A stretch of DNA of 64,000 bases from Candidatus Zixiibacteriota bacterium (GTDB lineage: Bacteria > Zixibacteria > MSB-5A5 > GN15 > FEB-12), in the NCBI GenBank assembly GCA_035380245.1, contig DAOSXA010000001.1:812716-876715 (forward strand), given 5' to 3'. The translations under genes and the position numbers were made by a program. Positions 54,491 through 61,897 of this stretch are shown in pieces. The stretch's first letter is position 1. The number at the start of each line of letters is the position of its first letter. The notes below the pieces were generated by a model. It ran no database searches and was not told the origin of the DNA. It worked only from the letters and a program-made list of their open reading frames with translations.

Positions 54491-55471
54491 TTAGTCAAAA
54501 AACCAGTTATATATCTCCGTTAGGAAGCATATTCCCAAAGTGAAAGCGCAAGCGTCGCATACCGGATTTAGATCGGCTCCAAATGGACACTTAAGCATGA
54601 CGCAGTCGGCAGCGACAACGCAGATCTCGGACACTTCCAAAGAAATCGGGCCTCCTACTGTGCCGTCCGCATTCCTCCAAACCAGTTCGTCGCATATCTC
54701 TTTCTGTGAGAGAAGATCGGTAGCCAGCCGACCGTCAACGTTACCGTGAAGGCTGTTGTCCGTCTCATAGTACGCAAAGAAATCCTCAATGACTGCCGCG
54801 ATAGCTTGATCAGCTTGCGTCAACTTCGATATCAGAGAATCTACGTTCTCCCCGGCCGCCAACATGTCCTCTTCCAGAGATATCACATGGTCCACATCAG
54901 TCGATTGAAATTCAAAGGTACGAGTGTCCCCGTTAAGAGTGTAGGTTTCGGAGTATCCCTCTTCCACCAGTTGTCGTTGGATGACCATCCGGTCGGACGG
55001 GGATTCCTCAACGAAGGTGAAATCACCGTCCCGCTCGACATCAAAGGTAAGTTCGTACGTCCATAGCGCAGCCCCTGAGGCGTCACGCAATTGCAAGCCC
55101 AGTCCGTAATCGGTGGGCGAGGGTGACAGACCACTAATAAGAAGCGACCTCTCCACGGGAGAGAGACTGTCATAGCTTACTAGTAGCTCGAATTCTACTA
55201 TGGAGTTAATCGAATCAGGCGTTACCGTCTTTATCCAAGCAGTGGCGCTTGTCAGGGCCAACGCAGGTAAAGTAGTACCCGTCTTGTCGCCGGACTTGAC
55301 AACGTCGTCATCCAAAACTAGGGGATTGGATCGTTCATCTGTCGTGTTTGAACAACCAACCATGAGTACCCCTATAACGGTCATGAAGAGAACAACCAAG
55401 GTCGTTCCTACAGATTCCCTCTTAAATATAGTATACTCGTTCTCATCGGTTTCCATCAAGTCAAAAGTCAT
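54491..55471 (-). CDS. Cys-rich lipoprotein of unknown function
   Basis: A 326-residue protein: N-terminal hydrophobic stretch with lipobox GVLMVGC, Cys near residue 40. A beta-rich domain follows (LTFDVERDGDFTF, YSETYTLNGDTRTFEF). A Cys-rich tail closes it: EICVVAADCVMLKCPFGADLNPVCDACAFTLGIC. The tail could be a disulfide knot. The start may be an internal Met (METDEN, at 55456). The 470-bp repeat copy 1 (55679-56150) lies about 210 bp upstream, and the second copy lies upstream of another Cys-rich gene set. Confidence 0.65.
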   Translation of the reverse strand: MTFDLMETDENEYTIFKRESVGTTLVVLFMTVIGVLMVGCSNTTDERSNPLVLDDDVVKSGDKTGTTLPALALTSATAWIKTVTPDSINSIVEFELLVSYDSLSPVERSLLISGLSPSPTDYGLGLQLRDASGAALWTYELTFDVERDGDFTFVEESPSDRMVIQRQLVEEGYSETYTLNGDTRTFEFQSTDVDHVISLEEDMLAAGENVDSLISKLTQADQAIAAVIEDFFAYYETDNSLHGNVDGRLATDLLSQKEICDELVWRNADGTVGGPISLEVSEICVVAADCVMLKCPFGADLNPVCDACAFTLGICFLTEIYNWFFD

Positions 55472-55678
55472 ATTGATCGGTCTGTGTTTACGCTGACTCC
55501 TTTCCTATTCCTCGGACTGCCGCGTGGGATGCCGTCTTGTTGCAGGGTTGGGAGGAAAAGACGACATCCCGACGCAGCTACCCGACACGCGCTCACGTAA
55601 TCGTCTCCTGCCGGGCGGGGGAGCAAAGAACGGTTGCGACCGGACCACCCCGCCACGGCAGGCCTTGCACATCACCCT
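55472..55678. other. Spacer between the lipoprotein gene and repeat copy 1
   Basis: About 207 bp that hold small dyads but no recognised gene. It would be the leader of the lipoprotein mRNA if transcription starts in the repeat. Confidence 0.4.
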
Positions 55679-56150
55679 TCCGATCGGATCAGGCGTTGGG
55701 AACAGTCAACGAAACGAGGTAATACAACTTCCGTGCCGAAGCTGCATTGCATGCCGTGCGAACATCGCATGCGAATGAAGGTCAACAAGATAAAGGTGTG
55801 ATGCGATGATTAGCCGAGGATTGGACGACCATCTTAATCCGCTGAATCAGGGCCGATTTGCGAATTTGGCCGGATATACTTCGAATTCTGGTGTTTTGAT
55901 TACGAATTTCGGCCTTTGGGCTTCGAATTCGGGGGTTTTACCTACGAATTTCGAGGGTTTCGTTGCGAATGGGGGTATTGAGTGGGGCGTCTTCTCTATA
56001 TTGTCGGTCCAAACGTATCTCAAGTGGGGGGGCGTAAGCTAGGGCCGTTTTCGAACCCGGCCGCCATACACTCAAATCATTGCTTCCCACGCAGGTTCGA
56101 GGACGAATCGGCGCGACGGGGTAGATGTATTGCGAATAATCCAACCGCGT
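55679..56150. repeat. 470-bp direct repeat, copy 1
   Basis: It starts TCCGATCGGATCAGGCGTTGGG and ends TTGCGAATAATCCAACCGCG. It is about 90% identical by eye to copy 2 (58323-58790). The first 180 bp are nearly perfect. The 21-bp iterons follow, and the last 130 bp have more changes. A 78-residue frame (55806-56042) exists here only; copy 2 loses it through a 1-bp deletion. It lies upstream of the minus-strand lipoprotein gene. Confidence 0.9.
55861..55971. repeat. Six CGAA iterons with exact 21-bp spacing, copy 1
   Basis: CGAA occurs at 55861, 55882, 55903, 55924, 55945 and 55966, exactly 21 bp apart, and most copies continue as CGAATT. The phase equals two helical turns. Spacers differ, so this is not simple sequence. 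The alternative reading is a coding heptapeptide repeat. Confidence 0.85.
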
Positions 56151-56221
56151 AAGTGGGCGGCAGACGTCTCGTCTGCCCCTGCAGCAGCCATACCGGGCCG
56201 AAAGCTCGCAGGTGTGTTGTC

Positions 56222-56262
56222 AAAACTTCGCTTTGCGAATCCCACCCGAGGGGTGGGGCACT
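56222..56262. repeat. Copy of the CCCACCCGAGGGGTGGG palindromic repeat
   Basis: AACTTCGCTTTGCGAATCCCACCCGAGGGGTGGGGCAC matches 47852-47884 and, inverted, 135-160. It lies between the 470-bp repeat copy 1 and the thioredoxin-like gene. Confidence 0.7.
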
Positions 56263-56365
56263 GTTACCTATGTCCGGATTGTACAGTTCGCGCAGATAGG
56301 TTTCAACAACAGACGAAGTCGTCAGGCAGCGACCTGACAAACAACGGACCTACGGAGATTGGACG

Positions 56366-56977
56366 CTACGACCCGCTTTTTGGCAAATCTTCCGATGCGT
56401 AATTGGAAATCACGGAATCAATCTGCTCTGTCATAATGCGACAGGCAGCCGTGTCTTTTACCGGTGGCCAAATGTGTTCGATATCGCCAGTTGGGCTAAC
56501 GATCAATTTCATCGGCATGGATCCTTTCGGAAGACCAGGATCAAGTACATATTCTTCACTACCCGGCATCACCAGCACCGGAGCCGAGACCGAATCCAAA
56601 CCGGATGTGATGACCAAATCGGCCGAATCGGTTCGGCTGGTCGCCATGACAAACCCCCAACCTGCTTCCTGCGACCGCCGCTGCCAGTCCTTCCAATAAG
56701 GCGTTTCCACGAGCGTAATCCGACAGACGCTTCGATCCACTATTACCATGAACGTCATTGGCCCGGCAAACTCCTCCGGTTGCTGCCGAACTAACTCTTT
56801 CACTGCCTCGGACAGGTTGGAGTCACTCAGACGGTAAATCTCACGATGCTGCCAGACACAACCGCAGATCAGACCCAGGAGAATGATCAGACAGAAAGCG
56901 ATTGGCAGAATACCACCGATCAGCCTCGCAAAATCGCTCAGGGTTTTATCCTGGCAATGTTCAATCGGTAACCCCAT
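56366..56977 (-). CDS. Thioredoxin-fold membrane protein without a CxxC
   Basis: A 203-residue protein with an N-terminal TM at about 17-39 (IGGILPIAFCLIILLGLICGC). The outside domain has a thioredoxin-like pattern: FMVIVDRSVCRITLVETPYWKDWQRRSQEAGWGFVMATSRTD, then a beta strand and PMKLIVSPTGDIEHIWPP. Where redoxins have CxxC, only one Cys (SVCRIT) is present, so classical disulfide chemistry is unlikely. It may act as a peptide or metal handler. The start has GAGGGA upstream and lies 40 bp inside the end of the propeller gene. It ends a three-gene operon with a Cys-rich peptide and a propeller protein. Confidence 0.65.
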   Translation of the reverse strand: MGLPIEHCQDKTLSDFARLIGGILPIAFCLIILLGLICGCVWQHREIYRLSDSNLSEAVKELVRQQPEEFAGPMTFMVIVDRSVCRITLVETPYWKDWQRRSQEAGWGFVMATSRTDSADLVITSGLDSVSAPVLVMPGSEEYVLDPGLPKGSMPMKLIVSPTGDIEHIWPPVKDTAACRIMTEQIDSVISNYASEDLPKSGS

Positions 56978-58083
56978 CTTCCCTCCTCGTCATACTGTGT
57001 ATTTACGAACACAGCGCGGCCATCGCGATGGCTCCCGGCTAGTTGCCAATCAGCATCCACATCAATCTTGACCGGTCGGCGCTCCGAGTCCCAGACCAGG
57101 GTTCCGTACCTGGGGATATCATTCCCGCTGCTATCCGGATTTTGGACATAATACTGCATGATCATGTAGCCGGGTGCCACATAATTAAAGGTGGCGGTCG
57201 GCGTCCAACTGCTGAACCACAGGTCCCGCACCGGACAGGATCCTATAGAAGACAAAGGGGGAGCGGGGAGAATATAGTCGGGGGCTTCAATGTGAACGCT
57301 GTCCACGAGCTTGCCTTCGTGATCGGCAATGAGAATGAAGTCGTATCCGTTGATTGACACCCAGAAGCTGTTGTCTCGCGGGCAGATTGCAGCGCGGCAT
57401 TCGGGATTGTGAAGACCCGTCGAATCCAGGTACCGCTGAAAGGACGGCGTTAGGGGAAACATGCGTCGGTACGACTTTCGATCGCCCAGTTTTTCGGCAA
57501 AAACCATCATGTCCTGTCCGGGACCATAGATACCGGCCAATAGATAATCGTCCTGAAAGATAACTTCATTCAGGTAGTCTTTGTGGGATTGTCCTTGCCA
57601 AAGCCGGGCATCGCCCGGATTAGTTTTATCAAGAGAGATTGTTGTCAGGCAACCGCAGTGACGGTCAAACACCAGAAGCTCTCTGGAATCCGGTAGTAGT
57701 TTGGTGCTCATCGGCAGAAAGAGATACTCGAAACGCTTCTTTCCATCGCAATCCGCCCACCAATCATTCGAAGGTGGTCGGCAGCCAATGACCTTGATCC
57801 ACGGTTGACTCTTATCGTACTGCACCCACACACCGGTTCCAGATCCCAACCTGCTGCTGGCAACGCAAACAACAACGGTATCCCCGCCTTCCAGAAGTAC
57901 GCTTGCCATACCTGTTGGCGGGCCAGTTGTGTCCAGCGGTAAATACACAGTCCGAATTGTCTCCAGCGACTCAGCCGAGACGTGCGGTGTCACAACAATT
58001 AAGAAGACCACAATACCCGTGTAAAGCAACACTTGGGCGAGCACCTTGACGACGGTACGCGTACCCGTTTCGAAGTGATTCAT
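56938..58083 (-). CDS. Exported six-bladed beta-propeller-like protein
   Basis: A 381-residue exported protein with an N-terminal TM/signal (about 12-37, VLLYTGIVVFLIVVTPHVSA). The rest has repeated beta-blade features: LLPDSRELLVFDRHCGCLTTISLDKT, VIFQDDYLLAGIYGPGQDMMVFAEK, RDNSFWVSINGYDFILIADHEGKLVDSV. They resemble 6-bladed or NHL-type propellers. Its start forms an ATGA overlap with the stop of the small Cys-rich peptide at 58080-58083, which decides the ATG at 58083 over 58116. It sits before the thioredoxin-like gene, a pairing also seen in Bacteroidota for small Cys-rich peptides. Confidence 0.65.
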   Translation of the reverse strand: MNHFETGTRTVVKVLAQVLLYTGIVVFLIVVTPHVSAESLETIRTVYLPLDTTGPPTGMASVLLEGGDTVVVCVASSRLGSGTGVWVQYDKSQPWIKVIGCRPPSNDWWADCDGKKRFEYLFLPMSTKLLPDSRELLVFDRHCGCLTTISLDKTNPGDARLWQGQSHKDYLNEVIFQDDYLLAGIYGPGQDMMVFAEKLGDRKSYRRMFPLTPSFQRYLDSTGLHNPECRAAICPRDNSFWVSINGYDFILIADHEGKLVDSVHIEAPDYILPAPPLSSIGSCPVRDLWFSSWTPTATFNYVAPGYMIMQYYVQNPDSSGNDIPRYGTLVWDSERRPVKIDVDADWQLAGSHRDGRAVFVNTQYDEEGRWGYRLNIARIKP

Positions 58084-58280
58084 CTTGATGCCCAACATAT
58101 CTCTCCCACAATACAATCATTTCCAGGAGGGACGCACTTACAGAGCGTCTCAATCCCAACCCTATAACACTCCCAATGGCCATAACGATCTTCTCGGCAA
58201 CCGGTTCCTGATAGTGCCACGAACACCGCTGAAACCAGCAGCGAAGCCATTACAATTGTTGTTACCAACATACTTCTCAT
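58080..58280 (-). CDS. Small exported Cys-rich peptide
   Basis: A 66-residue protein: signal peptide (MRSMLVTTIVMASLLVSAVFVALSGTG), possible lipobox-like GTGC, and a 38-residue mature part with seven Cys (CREDRYGHWECYR, LCKCVPPGNDCIVGEIC). GGAG lies 9-10 bp before the ATG at 58280; an earlier ATG (58289) has the site too close. Its stop overlaps the propeller start. It lies only about 40 bp from the 470-bp repeat copy 2. It may be a disulfide-knotted peptide or lipoprotein; the function is unknown. Confidence 0.65.
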   Translation of the reverse strand: MRSMLVTTIVMASLLVSAVFVALSGTGCREDRYGHWECYRVGIETLCKCVPPGNDCIVGEICWASR

Positions 58281-58322
58281 AATCTTCATTCTCCATAAAA
58301 AAGTTTTTCCTGTAATTTCTCC

Positions 58323-58790
58323 TCCGATCGGATCAGGCGTTGGGAACAGTCAACGAAACGAGGTAATACAACTTCCGTGCCGAAGCTGCATTGCATGCCG
58401 TGCGAACATCGCATGCGAATGAAGGTCAACAAGATAAAGGTGTGATGCGATGATTAGCCGAGGATTGGACGACCATCTTAATCCGCTGAATCAGGGCGAT
58501 TTGCGAATTTGGCCGGATATGCTTCGAATTCTGGTGTTTTGATTACGAATTTCGGTCTTTAGGGTTCGAATTCCGCCGGTTTGCCTTCGAAATTCGACGT
58601 TTTCGTTGCGAATCGGGGTATTGAGTGGGGCGTCTTTTCTATCTCGGCAGTCCAAACGTATCTCAAGTGGGGGGCGCAGACCGGGTCAGTTTTTGAACCC
58701 GGCCAATGAACACCCAATGCCTTGTTTCCACGCAGGTTCGAGGACGGACCGGCGCGACGGGGTAGATGTATTGCGAATAATCCAACCGCG
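58323..58790. repeat. 470-bp direct repeat, copy 2
   Basis: It starts TCCGATCGGATCAGGCGTTGGG and ends TTGCGAATAATCCAACCGCG. It is a near-exact copy of 55679-56150. It lies immediately upstream of the minus-strand peptide/propeller/thioredoxin-like operon. Minus-strand GGCAC-N5-TTGTA (58381-58367) in both copies is a weak sigma-54-like sequence, with GT instead of GC at -12. Confidence 0.9.
58504..58613. repeat. Six CGAA iterons with exact 21-bp spacing, copy 2
   Basis: CGAA at 58504, 58525, 58546, 58567, 58588 and 58609, all 21 bp apart. The spacing matches copy 1 exactly although the spacers differ and the reading frame is broken. Confidence 0.85.
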
Positions 58791-58869
58791 AGAGTATTCA
58801 GCTCGGTATATGGTCAAAGCCACACCGGGTAAATATCCTGAAAAATACCGTGGTGGCGGACAATAAATA

Positions 58870-61140
58870 CTAAATTCGACCGGTCAGGCGTTTCAGATGC
58901 TCTCGTGCTTGATCCAACTCCGCCGTGCCGGGATCAGCCTGATCCCAAAGCCGCACGAATTCCTCGAATGATGCTATCGCCTGTTCATCTTTTCCGATTT
59001 GTTCAAAAGCCAGCCCGAGATACAGATAAGCTTTCACATCCGGAATGCAGAACAACGCCCGCCATGCTTCGAGGGACTCATGTCCGAGTGACAACTCCTC
59101 TATAGCCCGATCATATTGACCGGAACCGTAAAGCGCCATGGCCAATAAATAACGGGGATAATAAGCATCGTTCAAGGTCGTTGATTCGAGCGAGGCGCTT
59201 AAATCATCGACAGCTCCCGCGGAATCACCACGTATGAGCATGAGGCCACCGCGAGCCAGATAATAGGGTTCCGGTGATTGCTCGGTTTCGGTTAAGCGGA
59301 TGCGAAACGATTCGAGTGAATCCTGTGCGCGGGCAATCTCTCCGGCTCGTGCCAGTCCGATGATATACAGTGCGCGATATGGATCGGTACCTTGAGTCGG
59401 GCGACGATCTTGCACCGTGAAACAGGAATCGAACTGCATGGCCGCCGAATCATTACGATTCTTCTCCAGGTAGATCATCCCTTTTTCCAGATGTTTGAGC
59501 AGCCGGTTCCAGCCGGAGGTCCGTTCGAGGCGATCCGCTGCCAGACCGTCGTCGAGAACCGCCTGCGCTTTTGCAAACTGACCCTGATAAAGCGGTGCAA
59601 GGGCAAGGTATAATTTACCAACCGAACGATGATAAGCATTGCGGGCTGTAGCCGCGGTGCGATAGCAGTCCTCGGCTTTGTCATATTCACCCTTGAACAG
59701 ATACAGCGGCGCCAGTTTATAACGGGCCGCATGGAATTCGGGATATTTCTCCAGAGCCGTTTCATACGAAGCAATGGCGCTGTCCGGCTTTTTTTGCATC
59801 CGCAAAATGTCGCCGCGGCTGTCATACGGATTCGGTTCGTCGGGAGCGATCGTAAGATAGCGATCGAGCATAGCCAGTGCTTCTTCTTCATGTCCGAGGT
59901 ACTGGTGCAGATACGCCTCGGAATTGAGTGCCTCGGTGTAGTAGGGGTCTATAGCGAGAACATGGTCGAAACTCTGTAACGCTTCGGCAAACTGCCTGCG
60001 CACCATCTGGAACGTACCTAACGTTGCCCAGGCTTCTTTGTCCTGCGGATACAATCCGGTTAACTGCCGAAGTACGGCGACGGCAGCGCTATCGTCACCG
60101 CTACGGCGATCCACCCAGTGCCGAATAACGAGCTGGTCATGGTTACTGGCCTTATCGAGATACTTCAGGGCCGTGTCGAGATAAACGGCACTATAGGTGC
60201 GAGCCAGCCAGAAATAGGCCATGGCGAACGAGGTATCGAATCGCACCGCCTGGAGAAAACGATCAGCCGCTTCATCGTCAATATACTGCCGGTGTAAATC
60301 GAGACCGTCGAGATAATAACGATAGGCTCGCGACGAATGAGTGGTAACGTCAGCCACCGGCCGATCCGTTTCTATCAGCGCTCCTTGGGGCAGCGGCAGG
60401 TCGGCTTTGATTTTGGCGCTGAGACTGTCAACAGCGTTGAAAATATCTTCTCCGATAATTCCGTCTACCCGTTGGGTCGAAAGATTGACGCCTGTGCCCA
60501 GATCGACCAACTCCGAAACAAGCACCAGATTGGGCTTAACCTGGAGTATACGACCGGTAAGTAAATAACGTGCACGCGCCCGCCGGGCGATCTCGATCGC
60601 GGCCATGCTGTCGGGTTGCTTCGACAGGTTGTAACCGAGCTGATGTTTTATTTCGAAAAGCCATTGGCTCGAGACGACATCGATATAACGCGATTCCGAC
60701 AAATCGGCGATCAAAAGGTTAACGATCGTTTCACCGAGACGGGTGGAATCGGAGGGATCGGCGATATTATCGAACCGCACAACCGCCAGGCGGTTCTCGG
60801 CCGCGGTCAGGGTGTCGTCCGGTGTCACGCTGATTTGCCATGGTTTGAGAATCAGCAGCACGAGCACTGCCGCCGCGGCTATCGTCCAGCGTAACCAGTG
60901 GGGTTTGCTCTCCGGTTCGGCCGGTTTATGAGGAGCTGCCTGTTCTTTGATCTCGCTCTGAACATCGCGGTCGTGCAGGAGCAGATTGGTCGTTTCTCGA
61001 AAAGCCTGCACGCGTTTGAAACAGTATTCACACTCCATCAGGTGCAGCTCGAACTCCTGCCGTTCCTCATCGGTCAAACGACCTAACTCGTAGGCATGAA
61101 TCATTTCACTGAACCGCTTGTCCCGGCATTCGCCGTTCAT
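58870..61140 (-). CDS. Anti-sigma-like zinc-finger, membrane, TPR protein
   Basis: A 756-residue protein. An N-terminal HCC zinc finger reads HLMECEYC, with His33-x3-Cys37-x2-Cys40. A TM follows near 85-100 (WTIAAAAVLVLLILKPW). The periplasmic part has a FlgO/CsgG-like segment (LAVVRFDNIADPSDSTRLGETIVNLLIADLSESRYIDVVSSQWLFEI) and then about 450 residues of TPR repeats (AYFWLARTYSAVYLDTALKYLDKA, WATLGTFQMVRRQFAEALQSFDHVLAIDP, and so on). This is a typical transmembrane anti-sigma factor with a long outside TPR arm. The ATG at 61140 overlaps the sigma gene's stop (ATGA at 61137-61140), so the pair is coupled. Confidence 0.88.
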   Translation of the reverse strand: MNGECRDKRFSEMIHAYELGRLTDEERQEFELHLMECEYCFKRVQAFRETTNLLLHDRDVQSEIKEQAAPHKPAEPESKPHWLRWTIAAAAVLVLLILKPWQISVTPDDTLTAAENRLAVVRFDNIADPSDSTRLGETIVNLLIADLSESRYIDVVSSQWLFEIKHQLGYNLSKQPDSMAAIEIARRARARYLLTGRILQVKPNLVLVSELVDLGTGVNLSTQRVDGIIGEDIFNAVDSLSAKIKADLPLPQGALIETDRPVADVTTHSSRAYRYYLDGLDLHRQYIDDEAADRFLQAVRFDTSFAMAYFWLARTYSAVYLDTALKYLDKASNHDQLVIRHWVDRRSGDDSAAVAVLRQLTGLYPQDKEAWATLGTFQMVRRQFAEALQSFDHVLAIDPYYTEALNSEAYLHQYLGHEEEALAMLDRYLTIAPDEPNPYDSRGDILRMQKKPDSAIASYETALEKYPEFHAARYKLAPLYLFKGEYDKAEDCYRTAATARNAYHRSVGKLYLALAPLYQGQFAKAQAVLDDGLAADRLERTSGWNRLLKHLEKGMIYLEKNRNDSAAMQFDSCFTVQDRRPTQGTDPYRALYIIGLARAGEIARAQDSLESFRIRLTETEQSPEPYYLARGGLMLIRGDSAGAVDDLSASLESTTLNDAYYPRYLLAMALYGSGQYDRAIEELSLGHESLEAWRALFCIPDVKAYLYLGLAFEQIGKDEQAIASFEEFVRLWDQADPGTAELDQAREHLKRLTGRI

Positions 61141-61679
61141 AGCATGCCTCCTTGTTCGAGACAACGTTCAAGCGCTGAACGCGCCCGTGAAAGAAGCGAG
61201 TAGAATGTATTCCGTGTCAGCCGCATACGTTGACATTGTTCCTCAGTCTCGTATCCCTGATACTGCAATGCCAGAGCTCGGGCATAGCGCGGATTTCCGC
61301 GACGAATCTGCCGCAGGCAGTCGAGTAGCTTCCGCTTCAAATCCGGATTGACGTCTTCGATACCGGCGCCGGGAGACCAATCCTCGTCCGGCAACGGTTG
61401 TTCGCGGTCCGCGATGGTCCTCCGCTTTTTTATCTGGGCCAGGATACGGTAGTCGAGCACCTTGTAGGCCCAGGCGGCGAAACTGGTCGTAAATTCCGTT
61501 GTCTTGTACTCCCGGGCGATGGTCAGAAGGCTCTCCTGCACAACTTCCTCACAGTCACACCCGTCCCTTAATCTCTGGTGAGCAAACAGCCGGAACCTTG
61601 CAGTCAGCGCCTCGAAAAGCTGAGTTTCCGCACCCGCGTCGCCCCGGAGGGCATTTATCAGAAGCTCGTTTATATCCAT
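61137..61679 (-). CDS. ECF-type RNA polymerase sigma factor
   Basis: A 180-residue sigma-70-family protein. Region 2 is visible in EALTARFRLFAHQRLRDGCDCEEVVQESLLTIAREYKTTEFTTSFAAWAYKVLDYRILAQIKKRR. Region 4 HTH is RYARALALQYQGYETEEQCQRMRLTRNTFYSLLSRARSALERCLEQ. The length is normal for ECF factors. It overlaps its membrane partner by 4 bp. ECF pairs with such transmembrane zinc-finger proteins usually respond to envelope stress; the target genes are unknown. The ribosome site at 61679 is weak. Confidence 0.92.
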   Translation of the reverse strand: MDINELLINALRGDAGAETQLFEALTARFRLFAHQRLRDGCDCEEVVQESLLTIAREYKTTEFTTSFAAWAYKVLDYRILAQIKKRRTIADREQPLPDEDWSPGAGIEDVNPDLKRKLLDCLRQIRRGNPRYARALALQYQGYETEEQCQRMRLTRNTFYSLLSRARSALERCLEQGGML

Positions 61680-61897
61680 CTTGTTTACCTGGGTCCCGAA
61701 AGATAGACCGGGATCTCAATCGGCGCAACTCTCCTCTTAAGCAAAAATAACAATCGACTATAACCGCCAAAAAAACAATTCGCAAACAACCGTGCAAGAA
61801 ATCACCATTTTCGTCACCTGACATCTCAGAGTGCCGATTCGTTTCGGCCAATACGACAGATACCAGGTATATAGACGCGATAAACAAAGGAGTGATG

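Noticed and set aside
55806..56042. A 78-residue protein of heptapeptide repeats (NSGVL, TNFG) in the 470-bp repeat
   Set aside because: A possible ribosome site exists, but copy 2 breaks the frame with a 1-bp deletion while keeping the 21-bp phase, so I treat it as DNA-level repeat.
58367..58381. A sigma-54 promoter in the 470-bp repeats
   Set aside because: The -12 element has GT instead of the near-invariant GC; noted as weak and not listed as a promoter.
55861..58613. CRISPR array
   Set aside because: The repeated core is only 4-6 bp with 15-bp variable parts, far from CRISPR repeat/spacer sizes, and no cas gene is present.
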